Positions 17,201 to 25,155 of a stretch of 42,418 bases of DNA are shown here, in pieces (within the stretch, counting starts at the first letter, position 1; each line of letters begins with the position of its first letter). The translations under genes and the position numbers were made by a program. This stretch comes from Lachnospiraceae bacterium UBA7054 (GTDB taxonomy: Bacteria > Bacillota > Clostridia > Lachnospirales > Lachnospiraceae), in NCBI GenBank assembly GCA_002492725.1, contig DLAF01000025.1, positions 23,436-65,853 on the forward strand, given 5' to 3'. Below the pieces are notes generated by a model. The model saw nothing but the letters and a program-made list of their open reading frames with translations, was not told where the DNA came from and did no database searches.

Positions 17201-17229
17201 AGAATATATTGTCCCGAATGATTTGTCAA
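17201..17229 (-). promoter_or_regulatory. Sigma-A promoter of the Rpn gene
   Basis: A perfect TTGACA at 17229-17224, a 17-bp spacer and TATTCT at 17206-17201 form a strong vegetative promoter just downstream of the pilB stop codon. It gives the Rpn gene expression independent of the pilus genes. Confidence 0.8.
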
Positions 17230-17286
17230 GCTTTTTTGCAAAATTTATTAACGTTTTTTAGAATATCACTCGTTTTATTACTCCAT

Positions 17287-18981
17287 TTACAGATCAAACG
17301 ATACCCTCATCATCTCCTGCACGGAAGTAATTCCCTCCAGCACATACTTCGTGGCACTCATACGCAGGGTATTCATCCCTTCCTCCAACGCCCTGTTTTT
17401 GATATCCTCCGCAGTACCGCCTTTGCTGATGATGGTCTTTAAGGGCTGGGTCACCTCCATGATCTCATAGACGCCGATACGCCCCTTAAAACCCGTGCCT
17501 TCACATCTTGAACAGCCGCAGGGTTCATAAATCGTCACGTCCGCATCCGGTTCAAGCTGCAACATCTCCAACTCCTCCGCATCCGCCTTTTTCTGCCGTT
17601 TGCACTCAGGGCAGAGCCTGCGTACCAGTCTCTGGGCAATAACGCCGATCGTGGCATCCGCGATCAGATAAGGCTCGATTCCCATATCCGCAAGACGGGT
17701 GATGGTGCTGGCCGCTGAGTTCGTATGCAGGGTCGAAACGACCAGGTGCCCCGTGATGGAAGCCTGTACGGCAATCGAGGCAGTCTCCTGATCTCGAATC
17801 TCACCGATCATGATGATATCCGGGTCCTGTCGCAGAATAGAACGCAGGGCGGAAGCAAACGTCAGGTTCGCCTTATTGTTGACCTGTACCTGATTGATAC
17901 CGTCGATATTTGCCTCTACCGGATCCTCAACGGTAATAATGTTTACATCCTCCTTGTTCAACTCGCTGAGCGCCGTATACAAAGTGGTGGACTTACCGCT
18001 TCCCGTAGGCCCCGTCACCAGCAGGATCCCGTGTGGGTGCCGCAAAATATGGTCAAATTTTTTCAATTCTTCCGGTTTCAGACCAAGTTGACTCTTCTCC
18101 CTTGTCAGCGCGTTCTTGGAAGTAAGACGCATAACGATTTTTTCCCCGTAGACCGTCGGCAGAATAGAGACACGGATATCAAACTCCTTCCTGTCCACAA
18201 CCTGCGTGATACGGCCGTCCTGTGGTTTCCTTTTCTCGGAGATATCCATGCCGCCGATGATCTTGATACGCGCCACGATCGCCGGCAGAAGCCTTATGCT
18301 GTAAACCGACTTTTCATAGAGGGCGCCATCGATACGATAACGGATCCGCACCTGTTTTTCCATCGGCTCGATATGGATATCGGAAGCACGCTGTCTGACA
18401 GCCTGATCGATCATGCCTTTGACCAGCTGCACAATGGGGGAGTTGTTAACGTCCTCACTGTACATGTCCTCCTGCTCGATCATCTGGCTCTCTTTTTCTC
18501 TGGTATACTCCTCCAGCGCGGAATTCACTTCCGCCTGCCCATAATACCGGTCGATTGCCAGCATCACGCTTCCCGTGGTGGCAACCACAGGCTCCACCTG
18601 CAGGTTTGTGATAATGTTGATATCGTCCATCGCCCCGATGTCCATGGGATCGGCCATGGCTACACGGAGCACATTCATATTATCCGGTGAATATTCAAAA
18701 GGAATCGCCCGATGCTTTTTTAAGACATTAGCCGGTACAAGTTCCACAATTTCCTGTGGTATCTCGACATTCGAAAGATCCACCATGTCATAATGGAACT
18801 GATTGCTCAGCGCTCTGGCGATATTCTCCTCCGTGGTGATTCCCTCATCCACCAGCGTCTCGCCCAGCTTACGGCCGCTGCCTTTCTGCCGTTCCAGACC
18901 TCTTTGCAGATCCTCTTCCGTAATAACCCCGTTTTGTACGAGCACGTCGCCCAGACGCACCTTTTTTCTGTTATATTCCAT
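17287..18981 (-). CDS. pilB: Pilus extension ATPase PilB with MshEN c-di-GMP domain
   Basis: This 564-residue AAA-type secretion ATPase powers pilus polymerisation. The N-terminus (residues 9-32) matches the 24-residue MshEN repeat, beginning RLGDVLVQNG and ending LERQ; a second copy, KLGETLVDEG to LSNQ, occupies 38-61 with exactly five residues between, the spacing known for c-di-GMP-binding MshEN domains. The motor has Walker A GPTGSGKST (324-332), an Asp box (ITVEDPVE), Walker B (IIMIGEIRD) and a His box (VVSTLHTNSA). A tetracysteine zinc site follows (CPEC ... CGCSRC). It lies 16 bp downstream of pilT. Only a weak SD (GGGG) precedes ATG 18981, perhaps indicating coupling. Function is confident; c-di-GMP binding is predicted from the motif. 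Confidence 0.95.
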   Translation of the reverse strand: MEYNRKKVRLGDVLVQNGVITEEDLQRGLERQKGSGRKLGETLVDEGITTEENIARALSNQFHYDMVDLSNVEIPQEIVELVPANVLKKHRAIPFEYSPDNMNVLRVAMADPMDIGAMDDINIITNLQVEPVVATTGSVMLAIDRYYGQAEVNSALEEYTREKESQMIEQEDMYSEDVNNSPIVQLVKGMIDQAVRQRASDIHIEPMEKQVRIRYRIDGALYEKSVYSIRLLPAIVARIKIIGGMDISEKRKPQDGRITQVVDRKEFDIRVSILPTVYGEKIVMRLTSKNALTREKSQLGLKPEELKKFDHILRHPHGILLVTGPTGSGKSTTLYTALSELNKEDVNIITVEDPVEANIDGINQVQVNNKANLTFASALRSILRQDPDIIMIGEIRDQETASIAVQASITGHLVVSTLHTNSAASTITRLADMGIEPYLIADATIGVIAQRLVRRLCPECKRQKKADAEELEMLQLEPDADVTIYEPCGCSRCEGTGFKGRIGVYEIMEVTQPLKTIISKGGTAEDIKNRALEEGMNTLRMSATKYVLEGITSVQEMMRVSFDL

Positions 18982-18997
18982 GCTTTACCCCGTTTCT

Positions 18998-20053
18998 TTA
19001 CAATACCTTATTCTGCATCCCGTCCGGATCCTGCGCAAACTGTATCGCCATCTCCCGATCGATCTTACCTTCATAAAACAGTTGAATGATCGCATCGTCC
19101 ATGGTAATCATCCCCATCTTGCGGTTGGTCTGCATGACGGTGGCAAGCTGATGCGATTTTCCCTCGCGGATCAGATTTCTCACCGCATGGTTTGCGTGCA
19201 TGACTTCAAAGGCGGCCACACGCCCTCTGCCATCCATCGTTGGGATGAGCTGCTGAGAAATCACGGCCTCCAAAACGTTGGCAAGCTGCACCCTGATCTG
19301 CTGCTGCTGATGGGGCGGGAACACGTCGATCACACGATCCACGGTACTGGCCGCACCGATGGTATGCAGGGTGGAGAGCACAAGATGTCCCGTCTCCGCC
19401 GCCGTAATCGCAACGCTTATAGTCTCGAAATCACGCATCTCACCAACCAGAATGACATCCGGATCCTCACGCAGCGCCGCCCTTAGGGCATTGGCGTAGC
19501 TCTGAGAATCCAACCCAATCTCCCGCTGATTGACCATAGCCATCTTGTGCTGATGCAGATACTCGATCGGATCCTCCAGCGTGATCACATGGGCATCTCT
19601 GTTATTGTTGATCTTATCAATAATAGCCGCAAGCGTGGTGGACTTACCGCTTCCCGTAGGGCCTGTCACAAGAATCAGCCCTCTCTTACGCTCATACAGA
19701 TTGATAACGGACTCCGGCACACCCAGCTTCTCCGGGGCAGGAACCTGCGTACCCACCAAACGCAGCGCCAGAGCAGCGGAACCTCTCTGCTTATAAACGT
19801 TGACACGGTATCTTCCCAGCTCCGGGATTGAGAAAGACATATCATACTCTCCGCGCTCCTCAAAGCGCTCCCGCTGCACATCATTCATAATCGAATAGGC
19901 AACCGTCAGCGTGTCCTGCGGCATCATCTTCGGATACGCCATAGTGACCAGATTCCCGTTGACACGCATCTTGGGTGGTATTCCCACCGTGATATGTACA
20001 TCTGACGCGCCGGCATCGTTCGCCGTCTGCATGATCTCGTGTATCGTCGGCAT
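18998..20053 (-). CDS. pilT: Pilus retraction ATPase PilT
   Basis: This 351-residue cytoplasmic ATPase drives pilus depolymerisation. It has the PilT N-terminal domain (DAGASDVHITVG), Walker A GPTGSGKST (131-139), Asp box ITLEDPIEYLH, Walker B VILVGEMRD and His box VLSTLHTIGA. Near the C-terminus HAVRNLIREGK matches the AIRNLIRE motif that distinguishes retraction ATPases and is needed for retraction. It lacks the MshEN domain and tetracysteine of PilB. The SD AGGAGG is near ATG 20053. It sits between the HD-GYP-like gene (33 bp upstream) and pilB (16 bp downstream), so the two motors and the signalling protein are cotranscribed. Twitching motility is implied. Confidence 0.95.
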   Translation of the reverse strand: MPTIHEIMQTANDAGASDVHITVGIPPKMRVNGNLVTMAYPKMMPQDTLTVAYSIMNDVQRERFEERGEYDMSFSIPELGRYRVNVYKQRGSAALALRLVGTQVPAPEKLGVPESVINLYERKRGLILVTGPTGSGKSTTLAAIIDKINNNRDAHVITLEDPIEYLHQHKMAMVNQREIGLDSQSYANALRAALREDPDVILVGEMRDFETISVAITAAETGHLVLSTLHTIGAASTVDRVIDVFPPHQQQQIRVQLANVLEAVISQQLIPTMDGRGRVAAFEVMHANHAVRNLIREGKSHQLATVMQTNRKMGMITMDDAIIQLFYEGKIDREMAIQFAQDPDGMQNKVL

Positions 20054-20086
20054 TTTTCTCTTCCTCCTCCATGTACTTGTGTCTCT

Positions 20087-21211
20087 TTAGATAATCGGAA
20101 TTTCTACGTACTCCGCTTCCTCGAACTCAATGCCGTTTTTCTTTAAAAGTTCCATATCCATCACATGACGGTTATCCAATGTCTTCATAATATCTTTGAT
20201 TTCAAGTTCCTCATAGAGCTCATCCGACAGATCCACGATCGAGTTATCCCGAAACATCAGAAGCATAGGCCGCAGAACATCCGCCTCATTCGCCGAAAGA
20301 ACCAGGGCCTTCTCCCCTGTGTTCAATTCCACACTGACACCGGGCACCAGTATATTGACGGACTTGATGAGTGCCTCCACCACCTTGGGGTGAAAGATTT
20401 CGGGGTTGTCCAACAGATATTTGAGAGCCGCCACCTCAGAAGCCGGATCCGCATCCAGCTTCATGGCCGTCATTTTGTCATAAGTTTCCGCCACTGCCAG
20501 CACCCGCGCACCGTTTACCAGTCTGATTGCGGAGATATCTTCCCCTCTGCTAAAGCCGTACAGCATCTTCTGAGACTGCGCGCAAATCCGTTTGATATTA
20601 GGTTTGGTGGCAAAAGCGGTATCCAAAAGCTCATGCCCCGCCTGCTCTTTGACTTCCGTCGGCATGTCGATGAGGGGGCCGCCCGCAGCCTCTTCCTCCT
20701 CAAAGTGCATCATCTTTCCGATGTCGTGAACGATGGCAGCCTGTACCGTCTCCATCTGCTCCTCTACCCTAATATTCATAACATGTGTTATCATTGCGCA
20801 GAGAATGGCTACATTCAGGGAATGCTTATAGATATAATCCTCTTTGCTGCGCAGATTCTGCATGAAATTGATCTTGGCATCCAGGTGACCGTAGTTTTTG
20901 ATGATGTTAGAGGCGATCATCTGTGTCCTCTGGGCTCTCCCGCTCTCCACGATGGCGTCCAGTTCCTCCTTGATGGAAAAGACTGCCATCGTCTGAAAAC
21001 GTTCGAACTCCACGTCTGCCCTGGTCATGGGCGGCACCGGCTCCGCCGGCTCCAAAATAAAGATTCCAAGCAGACCGAAATTTTTCACACTGTTGATACC
21101 CTGCATGGTAAGTTTGGAATTTCTCTCATAGAGCAAGACACCGTTTTTATTGTAGATAGGACGCGCCAGTCTCATTCCTGTCTTTAAATTCTCGCTTTTT
21201 ACAAAACGCAT
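20087..21211 (-). CDS. Degenerate HD-GYP domain protein
   Basis: This 374-residue protein carries an HD-GYP-type phosphohydrolase fold. The first His (130) and the HDIGK motif (162-166) are kept, and a third His (193) lies in AGHELLD. The later HHE and GYP signature of the family is gone: the equivalent region reads AQSQKMLYGFSRG (211-223), then VLAVAETYDKMTA resumes the consensus. Missing histidines would disturb the metal centre needed for c-di-GMP hydrolysis, so it is probably a sensor, scaffold or altered-specificity enzyme (inference). An N-terminal region (1-120) and a C-terminal PilZ-sized region (about 285-374) are unrecognised. A full SD AGGAGG precedes ATG 21211. Sitting between sigK (26 bp) and pilT (33 bp), it is a likely pilus regulator. 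Confidence 0.85.
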   Translation of the reverse strand: MRFVKSENLKTGMRLARPIYNKNGVLLYERNSKLTMQGINSVKNFGLLGIFILEPAEPVPPMTRADVEFERFQTMAVFSIKEELDAIVESGRAQRTQMIASNIIKNYGHLDAKINFMQNLRSKEDYIYKHSLNVAILCAMITHVMNIRVEEQMETVQAAIVHDIGKMMHFEEEEAAGGPLIDMPTEVKEQAGHELLDTAFATKPNIKRICAQSQKMLYGFSRGEDISAIRLVNGARVLAVAETYDKMTAMKLDADPASEVAALKYLLDNPEIFHPKVVEALIKSVNILVPGVSVELNTGEKALVLSANEADVLRPMLLMFRDNSIVDLSDELYEELEIKDIMKTLDNRHVMDMELLKKNGIEFEEAEYVEIPII

Positions 21212-21237
21212 TGTCCCATTTCCTCCTGTGGACTATA

Positions 21238-21867
21238 TTACTGATATCCTTCCTTCAGCTTCTCCAATGCCCGTTTCTCAATACGGGACACATAACTTCT
21301 CGATATGCCAAGCCTGTGGCCGATTTCCCGCTGGGTGATCTCGCGACCGCCGCCAAGTCCGTACCGCAGGGTGATGATCTCCCGTTCTCTGCCCGTAAGC
21401 CGTTCCGCGATCAAACCTTTCAGGCGCCCCAACCGATCTTCCACTTCCATCCTGTCAACCACGTCCGTCTGTTCCTGCTCGATGACGTCTAAGAGATTGA
21501 TCTCGTTGCCCTCCCTGTCCGTGCCAATCGGCTCATAGAGGGAAATCTCCCTGGAAGTTTTTTTCTTTGCCCGAAGAAGCATCAAAAGCTCATTGTCAAT
21601 ACATCGCGAAGCGTAGGTGCTAAGCTTTCCCTTTCCCGCATCAAAGGAGTCAACAGCCTTGATCAGTCCAATCGTTCCGATAGAGATCAGATCCTCCATG
21701 TCCTCGTCCACGTTCTGGTACTTTCTGGCAATGTGCGCTACCAGACGTAAATTTCGTTCCACCAGGATCCTCTTGGCCTCCCCGCGTTCTCTTTCGCTGC
21801 CCGTCTTAAGCCGCCCCAGATAGACGGCCTCCTCCTTTGCAGAAAGTGGCTGGCTGAATGTTTTCAA
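21238..21867 (-). CDS. sigK: Sporulation sigma factor SigK
   Basis: This 209-residue sigma-70 family protein has regions 2 (RNLRLVAHIARKYQ, DLISIGTIGLIKAVDSFD), 3 and 4 (TQREIGHRLGISRSYVSRIEKRAL) typical of SigK, the late mother-cell sigma factor for spore coat genes. The start is TTG 21867, with GGAGG 6 nt upstream; an in-frame stop follows shortly upstream, so no N-terminal extension is possible. The sequence begins where mature SigK begins (FSQPLS, like the Bacillus FPQPLS), so the inhibitory pro-sequence is absent. The gene is uninterrupted: no skin-type element. It lies 26 bp ahead of the HD-GYP-like gene, at the head of the pil operon. A sigma-A-like promoter is 100 bp upstream. Confidence 0.93.
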   Translation of the reverse strand: MKTFSQPLSAKEEAVYLGRLKTGSERERGEAKRILVERNLRLVAHIARKYQNVDEDMEDLISIGTIGLIKAVDSFDAGKGKLSTYASRCIDNELLMLLRAKKKTSREISLYEPIGTDREGNEINLLDVIEQEQTDVVDRMEVEDRLGRLKGLIAERLTGREREIITLRYGLGGGREITQREIGHRLGISRSYVSRIEKRALEKLKEGYQ

Positions 21868-21968
21868 AGGGGGCCTCCAAAGTCCATTTACTCTATTCTA
21901 TGAGCAGGCGGCTCCCCGAGTGCCTTTCCATCTGTCCCAATTCTGTTTAGGCTTTTCCGTTATTTTAT

Positions 21969-21997
21969 ATTATAATATGTTATGTTGATAAATTCAA
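21969..21997 (-). promoter_or_regulatory. Candidate promoter ahead of sigK
   Basis: TTGAAT at 21997-21992, a 17-bp spacer and a perfect TATAAT at 21974-21969 lie in a very A/T-rich stretch just after hemW. They could drive sigK and the pilus genes. No good sigma-E-type promoter (which sigK classically uses) was seen. Confidence 0.5.
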
Positions 21998-22024
21998 TAG
22001 AATCCATGGGGCAAAAGGGAAACT

Positions 22025-23302
22025 CTAAAGAAGAAAGGCCGCAAATATCGGATTGCTCACGTCGATTCCGCGGGGTGTCAGAAAAATCCGCCCCCCTTCC
22101 CGCACGAGCAGGCCCTGCTCCACAAAACGCGCAACAGTCTCTCCGTAGACCGCATCCACAGACACACCAAAAGATTTCAGAAATGCCGCTTCCGCAACAC
22201 CCTCCGTCAAACGCAGGCCAAGAAACATAAATTCCTCCATCTGCTCCTGTCTGCCAAGCGTCTGTACTTCCCAAAGTCCTAATCCCCGCAGGCATCCTGC
22301 AAAATCTTCCGCTCCGGTTCCGGCAGATATTTCCCGCACAGGCAGCTCTTTTGCCGTCCGCTGCGCCTTTTCCACGCAAGCCGCATACTCCGCATACCTG
22401 TCCGGATTTTTCCATCTCACGTTTGCAACCATGGAGGAGGCCCCAAGCCCCAGTCCGAGATAATCGCCCCGTTTCCAGTAGACCTTATTGTGACGGCATT
22501 CTTTTCCTTCCCGTGCATAATTGGAAATTTCATAGCGGTGATAGCCCACCTTTGATAACACCCGTTCTGTCATGTAGTAAAGTTCCCGCTCCTCATCCTC
22601 ATCGGGAAACGTATAATCCTCTCGGTTTACATAAAGTGGTGTTCCTTCCTCCAGGATCAGACTGTAGGCGGAGATATGCTCCGGCTTCAGTGCGCACACC
22701 CGCTCAAGCGTCCTTTGCCAAGACTCTGCCGTCTGCCCCGGCAAAGCCGACATCAGATCGACATTAATATTTTGAACCCCCGCCTCCCTCGCCAAGCGCC
22801 AGGTTCCCAAAAAAGTCTGATAGTCATGAATGCGTCCAATCCGCGCAAGCTCACCGTCATCCGTGGACTGCAAGCCAATACTGAGGCGATTAATACCACA
22901 CGTTATGTAATGAGCCAGTTTCTCCTGTGTCACCGTACCGGGATTGCACTCCACGGTGATCTCCGCATCCTCTGACAAAGTAAAGGACGCCCTGACAGCG
23001 TCCATAATCTTTCCCATCTCCTCCGGAGGAAGCAGGGAAGGCGTGCCGCCGCCGAAGAAGACAGATATCACCTGATATTTTTTATATGCCGGAGCGTGGA
23101 GAGCAATTTCCTTGCACAGAAGGTTTACATAATCTCTCATCTGCCCGCGCCCTGCCAACGGCAGCATGCCTTCCTGCGCGCCCATATGGTTTACATAATT
23201 TACCTCTCCAATCGGAAAGGACAGAAAGTCACAGTAGAGGCACTTTCTGACACAGAACGGGATATGAAGATATAAACTCAATTCTTTCCTGTCAATCATC
23301 AT
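22025..23302 (-). CDS. hemW: Radical SAM heme chaperone HemW
   Basis: This 425-residue protein is of the HemN-like radical SAM group now called HemW, which delivers heme rather than oxidising coproporphyrinogen. It has the SAM [4Fe-4S] motif CVRKCLYC (Cys17, Cys21, Cys24), the SAM-binding GGGTPS, ECNPGT and a C-terminal winged-helix HemN_C domain. True HemN has an extra cysteine (CxxxCxxCxC); the residue after the third Cys is Asp-Phe, as in HemW. A short insertion of about 15 residues follows the cysteine motif. The start overlaps the lepA stop by about 11 bp; the coupled ATG at 23302 or 23299 needs no own promoter. The lepA-hemW pair is widely conserved in Firmicutes. Confidence 0.93.
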   Translation of the reverse strand: MMIDRKELSLYLHIPFCVRKCLYCDFLSFPIGEVNYVNHMGAQEGMLPLAGRGQMRDYVNLLCKEIALHAPAYKKYQVISVFFGGGTPSLLPPEEMGKIMDAVRASFTLSEDAEITVECNPGTVTQEKLAHYITCGINRLSIGLQSTDDGELARIGRIHDYQTFLGTWRLAREAGVQNINVDLMSALPGQTAESWQRTLERVCALKPEHISAYSLILEEGTPLYVNREDYTFPDEDEERELYYMTERVLSKVGYHRYEISNYAREGKECRHNKVYWKRGDYLGLGLGASSMVANVRWKNPDRYAEYAACVEKAQRTAKELPVREISAGTGAEDFAGCLRGLGLWEVQTLGRQEQMEEFMFLGLRLTEGVAEAAFLKSFGVSVDAVYGETVARFVEQGLLVREGGRIFLTPRGIDVSNPIFAAFLL

Positions 23303-25097
23303 CTAATTTCAACACGCTCATAAAGGCGCTCTGGGGAATCTCCACATTGCCAATCTGGCGCATCCGCTTCTTGCCCTCTTTCTGCTTTTCCAAAAGTTTC
23401 TTTTTGCGGGTGATATCGCCGCCGTAACATTTTGCGAGGACATCCTTTCGCATGGCTTTCACGGTCTCCCTGGCAATGATCTTGCCGCCCACCGCTGCCT
23501 GAATCGGAATCTCAAACAGATGCCTCGGAATCTCATCCTTCAATTTTTCGCACATCTTCCTGCCGCGCTCATAAGCGCTGTCCGCATGGACGATAAAGGA
23601 AAGCGCATCCACCTCGTCATGGTTGATGAGGATATCCAGCTTCACCAGTTTCGACTGCTCGTACCCCTTCAGTTCATAATCAAAGGAGGCGTAGCCGCGC
23701 GACCTGGATTTCAAAGCATCAAAAAAGTCATAAATAATCTCGTTTAGCGGCAGTTCATATTTGAGGAGCGCACGCGACGCCTCGATGTACTCGGTACTGA
23801 TATAACGGCCCCGCCTCTCCTGACAAAGCTGCATGATGGAACCGATAAACTCTGAAGTCACCATAATCTCCGCGCTGACTACCGGCTCCTCCATGTAATC
23901 AATTTCGGAAGGATCCGGCAGATTGGAGGGATTGGTCAGCTCAATCATCTCCCCATTCGTCTTGTAGACCCTGTAAATAACACCGGGCGCAGTCGTCACC
24001 AGATCCAGATTGTACTCCCGCTCCAACCGCTCCTGAATGATTTCCAAGTGCAGCAGTCCCAAAAAGCCGCAGCGGAAACCAAACCCCAGGGCGATGGAGG
24101 TCTCCGGCTCATAATTTAAGGAAGCGTCATTTAGCTTCAGCTTTTCCAGCGCGTCCCGCAAATCGGGATACTTGGCGCCGTCCGCCGGGTACATGCCGCA
24201 GTAGACCATGGAGTTGACCTTCTTGTAGCCGGGAAGCGGTGCTGCACAGGGGTTGTCCACATCCGTCACCGTGTCGCCCACGGCCGTATCCTTCACATTC
24301 TTGATGGAAGCAGTCAGATACCCCACCATTCCCGCCGCAAGCTCATCGCAGGGGATGAACTGTCCCGCGCCGAAATATCCTACTTCCACCACCTCCGCAG
24401 TCGCTCCCGTAGCCATCATCCTGATTTTTGTGCCCTTTTTTACCCTGCCCTCCTTGATCCGGCAAAAGACGATCACGCCCTTATAAGAGTCATAGACCGA
24501 ATCAAAAATCAGGGCCTGTAAGGGATTGTCCGGGCTGCCGCCAGGGGCGGGAATCTTTTCTACAATAGCCTCCAGGACGTCCTCGATGCCGATACCGTTC
24601 TTGGCGGAAATCAGCGGCGCATCCTGCGCCTCGATGCCGATCACGTCCTCAATCTCCTCCTTCACCCGCTCCGGCTCCGCACTCGGCAAATCAATCTTAT
24701 TGATCACGGGAAACACGTCCAGATCATGATCCAGCGCCAGATAGACATTTGCCAGCGTCTGCGCCTCGATGCCCTGCGCCGCGTCCACCACCAGAATCGC
24801 TCCGTCACAGGCAGCCAGCGAACGACTCACCTCATAGTTAAAATCCACGTGCCCCGGCGTGTCGATGAGATTGAAGATATACTCGTTTCCGTCTTTCGCC
24901 TGATAAACGGTGCGCACAGTCTGCGCCTTGATGGTAATGCCCCGTTCCCGCTCAAGATCCATATTGTCCAGTACCTGTGCCTGCATCTCCCTGCTGGTCA
25001 AAAGACCCGTCTGCTCGATGATCCTGTCCGCCAGCGTAGATTTCCCGTGATCGATGTGGGCTACGATACAAAAATTCCTGATTTTACTCTGGTCCAT
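23292..25097 (-). CDS. lepA: Elongation factor 4 (LepA)
   Basis: This 601-residue translational GTPase acts on ribosomes during stress, back-translocating or remodelling stalled complexes. G-motifs are plain: AHIDHGKST (G1), DTPGHVDF (G3), NKIDLP (G4), SAKNG (G5). Typical EF-G-like domains follow and the C-terminal LepA_C region ends with KLLEKQKEGKKRMRQIG, the conserved basic tail. I chose Met at 25097 because GGAGG precedes it by 5 nt; the upstream in-frame ATG (25109) has no SD. A good promoter sits 30 bp upstream. It overlaps hemW at its 3' end, so the two are translated together. Confidence 0.97.
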   Translation of the reverse strand: MDQSKIRNFCIVAHIDHGKSTLADRIIEQTGLLTSREMQAQVLDNMDLERERGITIKAQTVRTVYQAKDGNEYIFNLIDTPGHVDFNYEVSRSLAACDGAILVVDAAQGIEAQTLANVYLALDHDLDVFPVINKIDLPSAEPERVKEEIEDVIGIEAQDAPLISAKNGIGIEDVLEAIVEKIPAPGGSPDNPLQALIFDSVYDSYKGVIVFCRIKEGRVKKGTKIRMMATGATAEVVEVGYFGAGQFIPCDELAAGMVGYLTASIKNVKDTAVGDTVTDVDNPCAAPLPGYKKVNSMVYCGMYPADGAKYPDLRDALEKLKLNDASLNYEPETSIALGFGFRCGFLGLLHLEIIQERLEREYNLDLVTTAPGVIYRVYKTNGEMIELTNPSNLPDPSEIDYMEEPVVSAEIMVTSEFIGSIMQLCQERRGRYISTEYIEASRALLKYELPLNEIIYDFFDALKSRSRGYASFDYELKGYEQSKLVKLDILINHDEVDALSFIVHADSAYERGRKMCEKLKDEIPRHLFEIPIQAAVGGKIIARETVKAMRKDVLAKCYGGDITRKKKLLEKQKEGKKRMRQIGNVEIPQSAFMSVLKLDDD

Positions 25098-25124
25098 AAC
25101 TGCCTCCATTCTTCATATGGAGAA

Positions 25125-25153
25125 AGTATATCAAATTCGCAGCGTAATGTCCA
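25125..25153 (-). promoter_or_regulatory. Sigma-A promoter of lepA-hemW
   Basis: TGGACA at 25153-25148, a 17-bp spacer and TATACT at 25130-25125 (each five of six) lie in the short gap after spoIIP. This uncouples the housekeeping lepA-hemW genes from the sporulation genes upstream. Confidence 0.7.
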
Positions 25154-25155
25154 CT

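Noticed and set aside
17725..18690. 321-codon open frame on the plus strand opposite pilB
   Set aside because: It is a shadow: high GC third positions of pilB leave the opposite strand open, and the product has no domain. Same for other long plus-strand frames opposite hemW, lepA, rlmD, SPFH and PilX-like genes.
21960..22415. 151-codon minus-strand frame overlapping hemW
   Set aside because: Almost wholly inside hemW in another frame; Cys/Gly-rich shadow.
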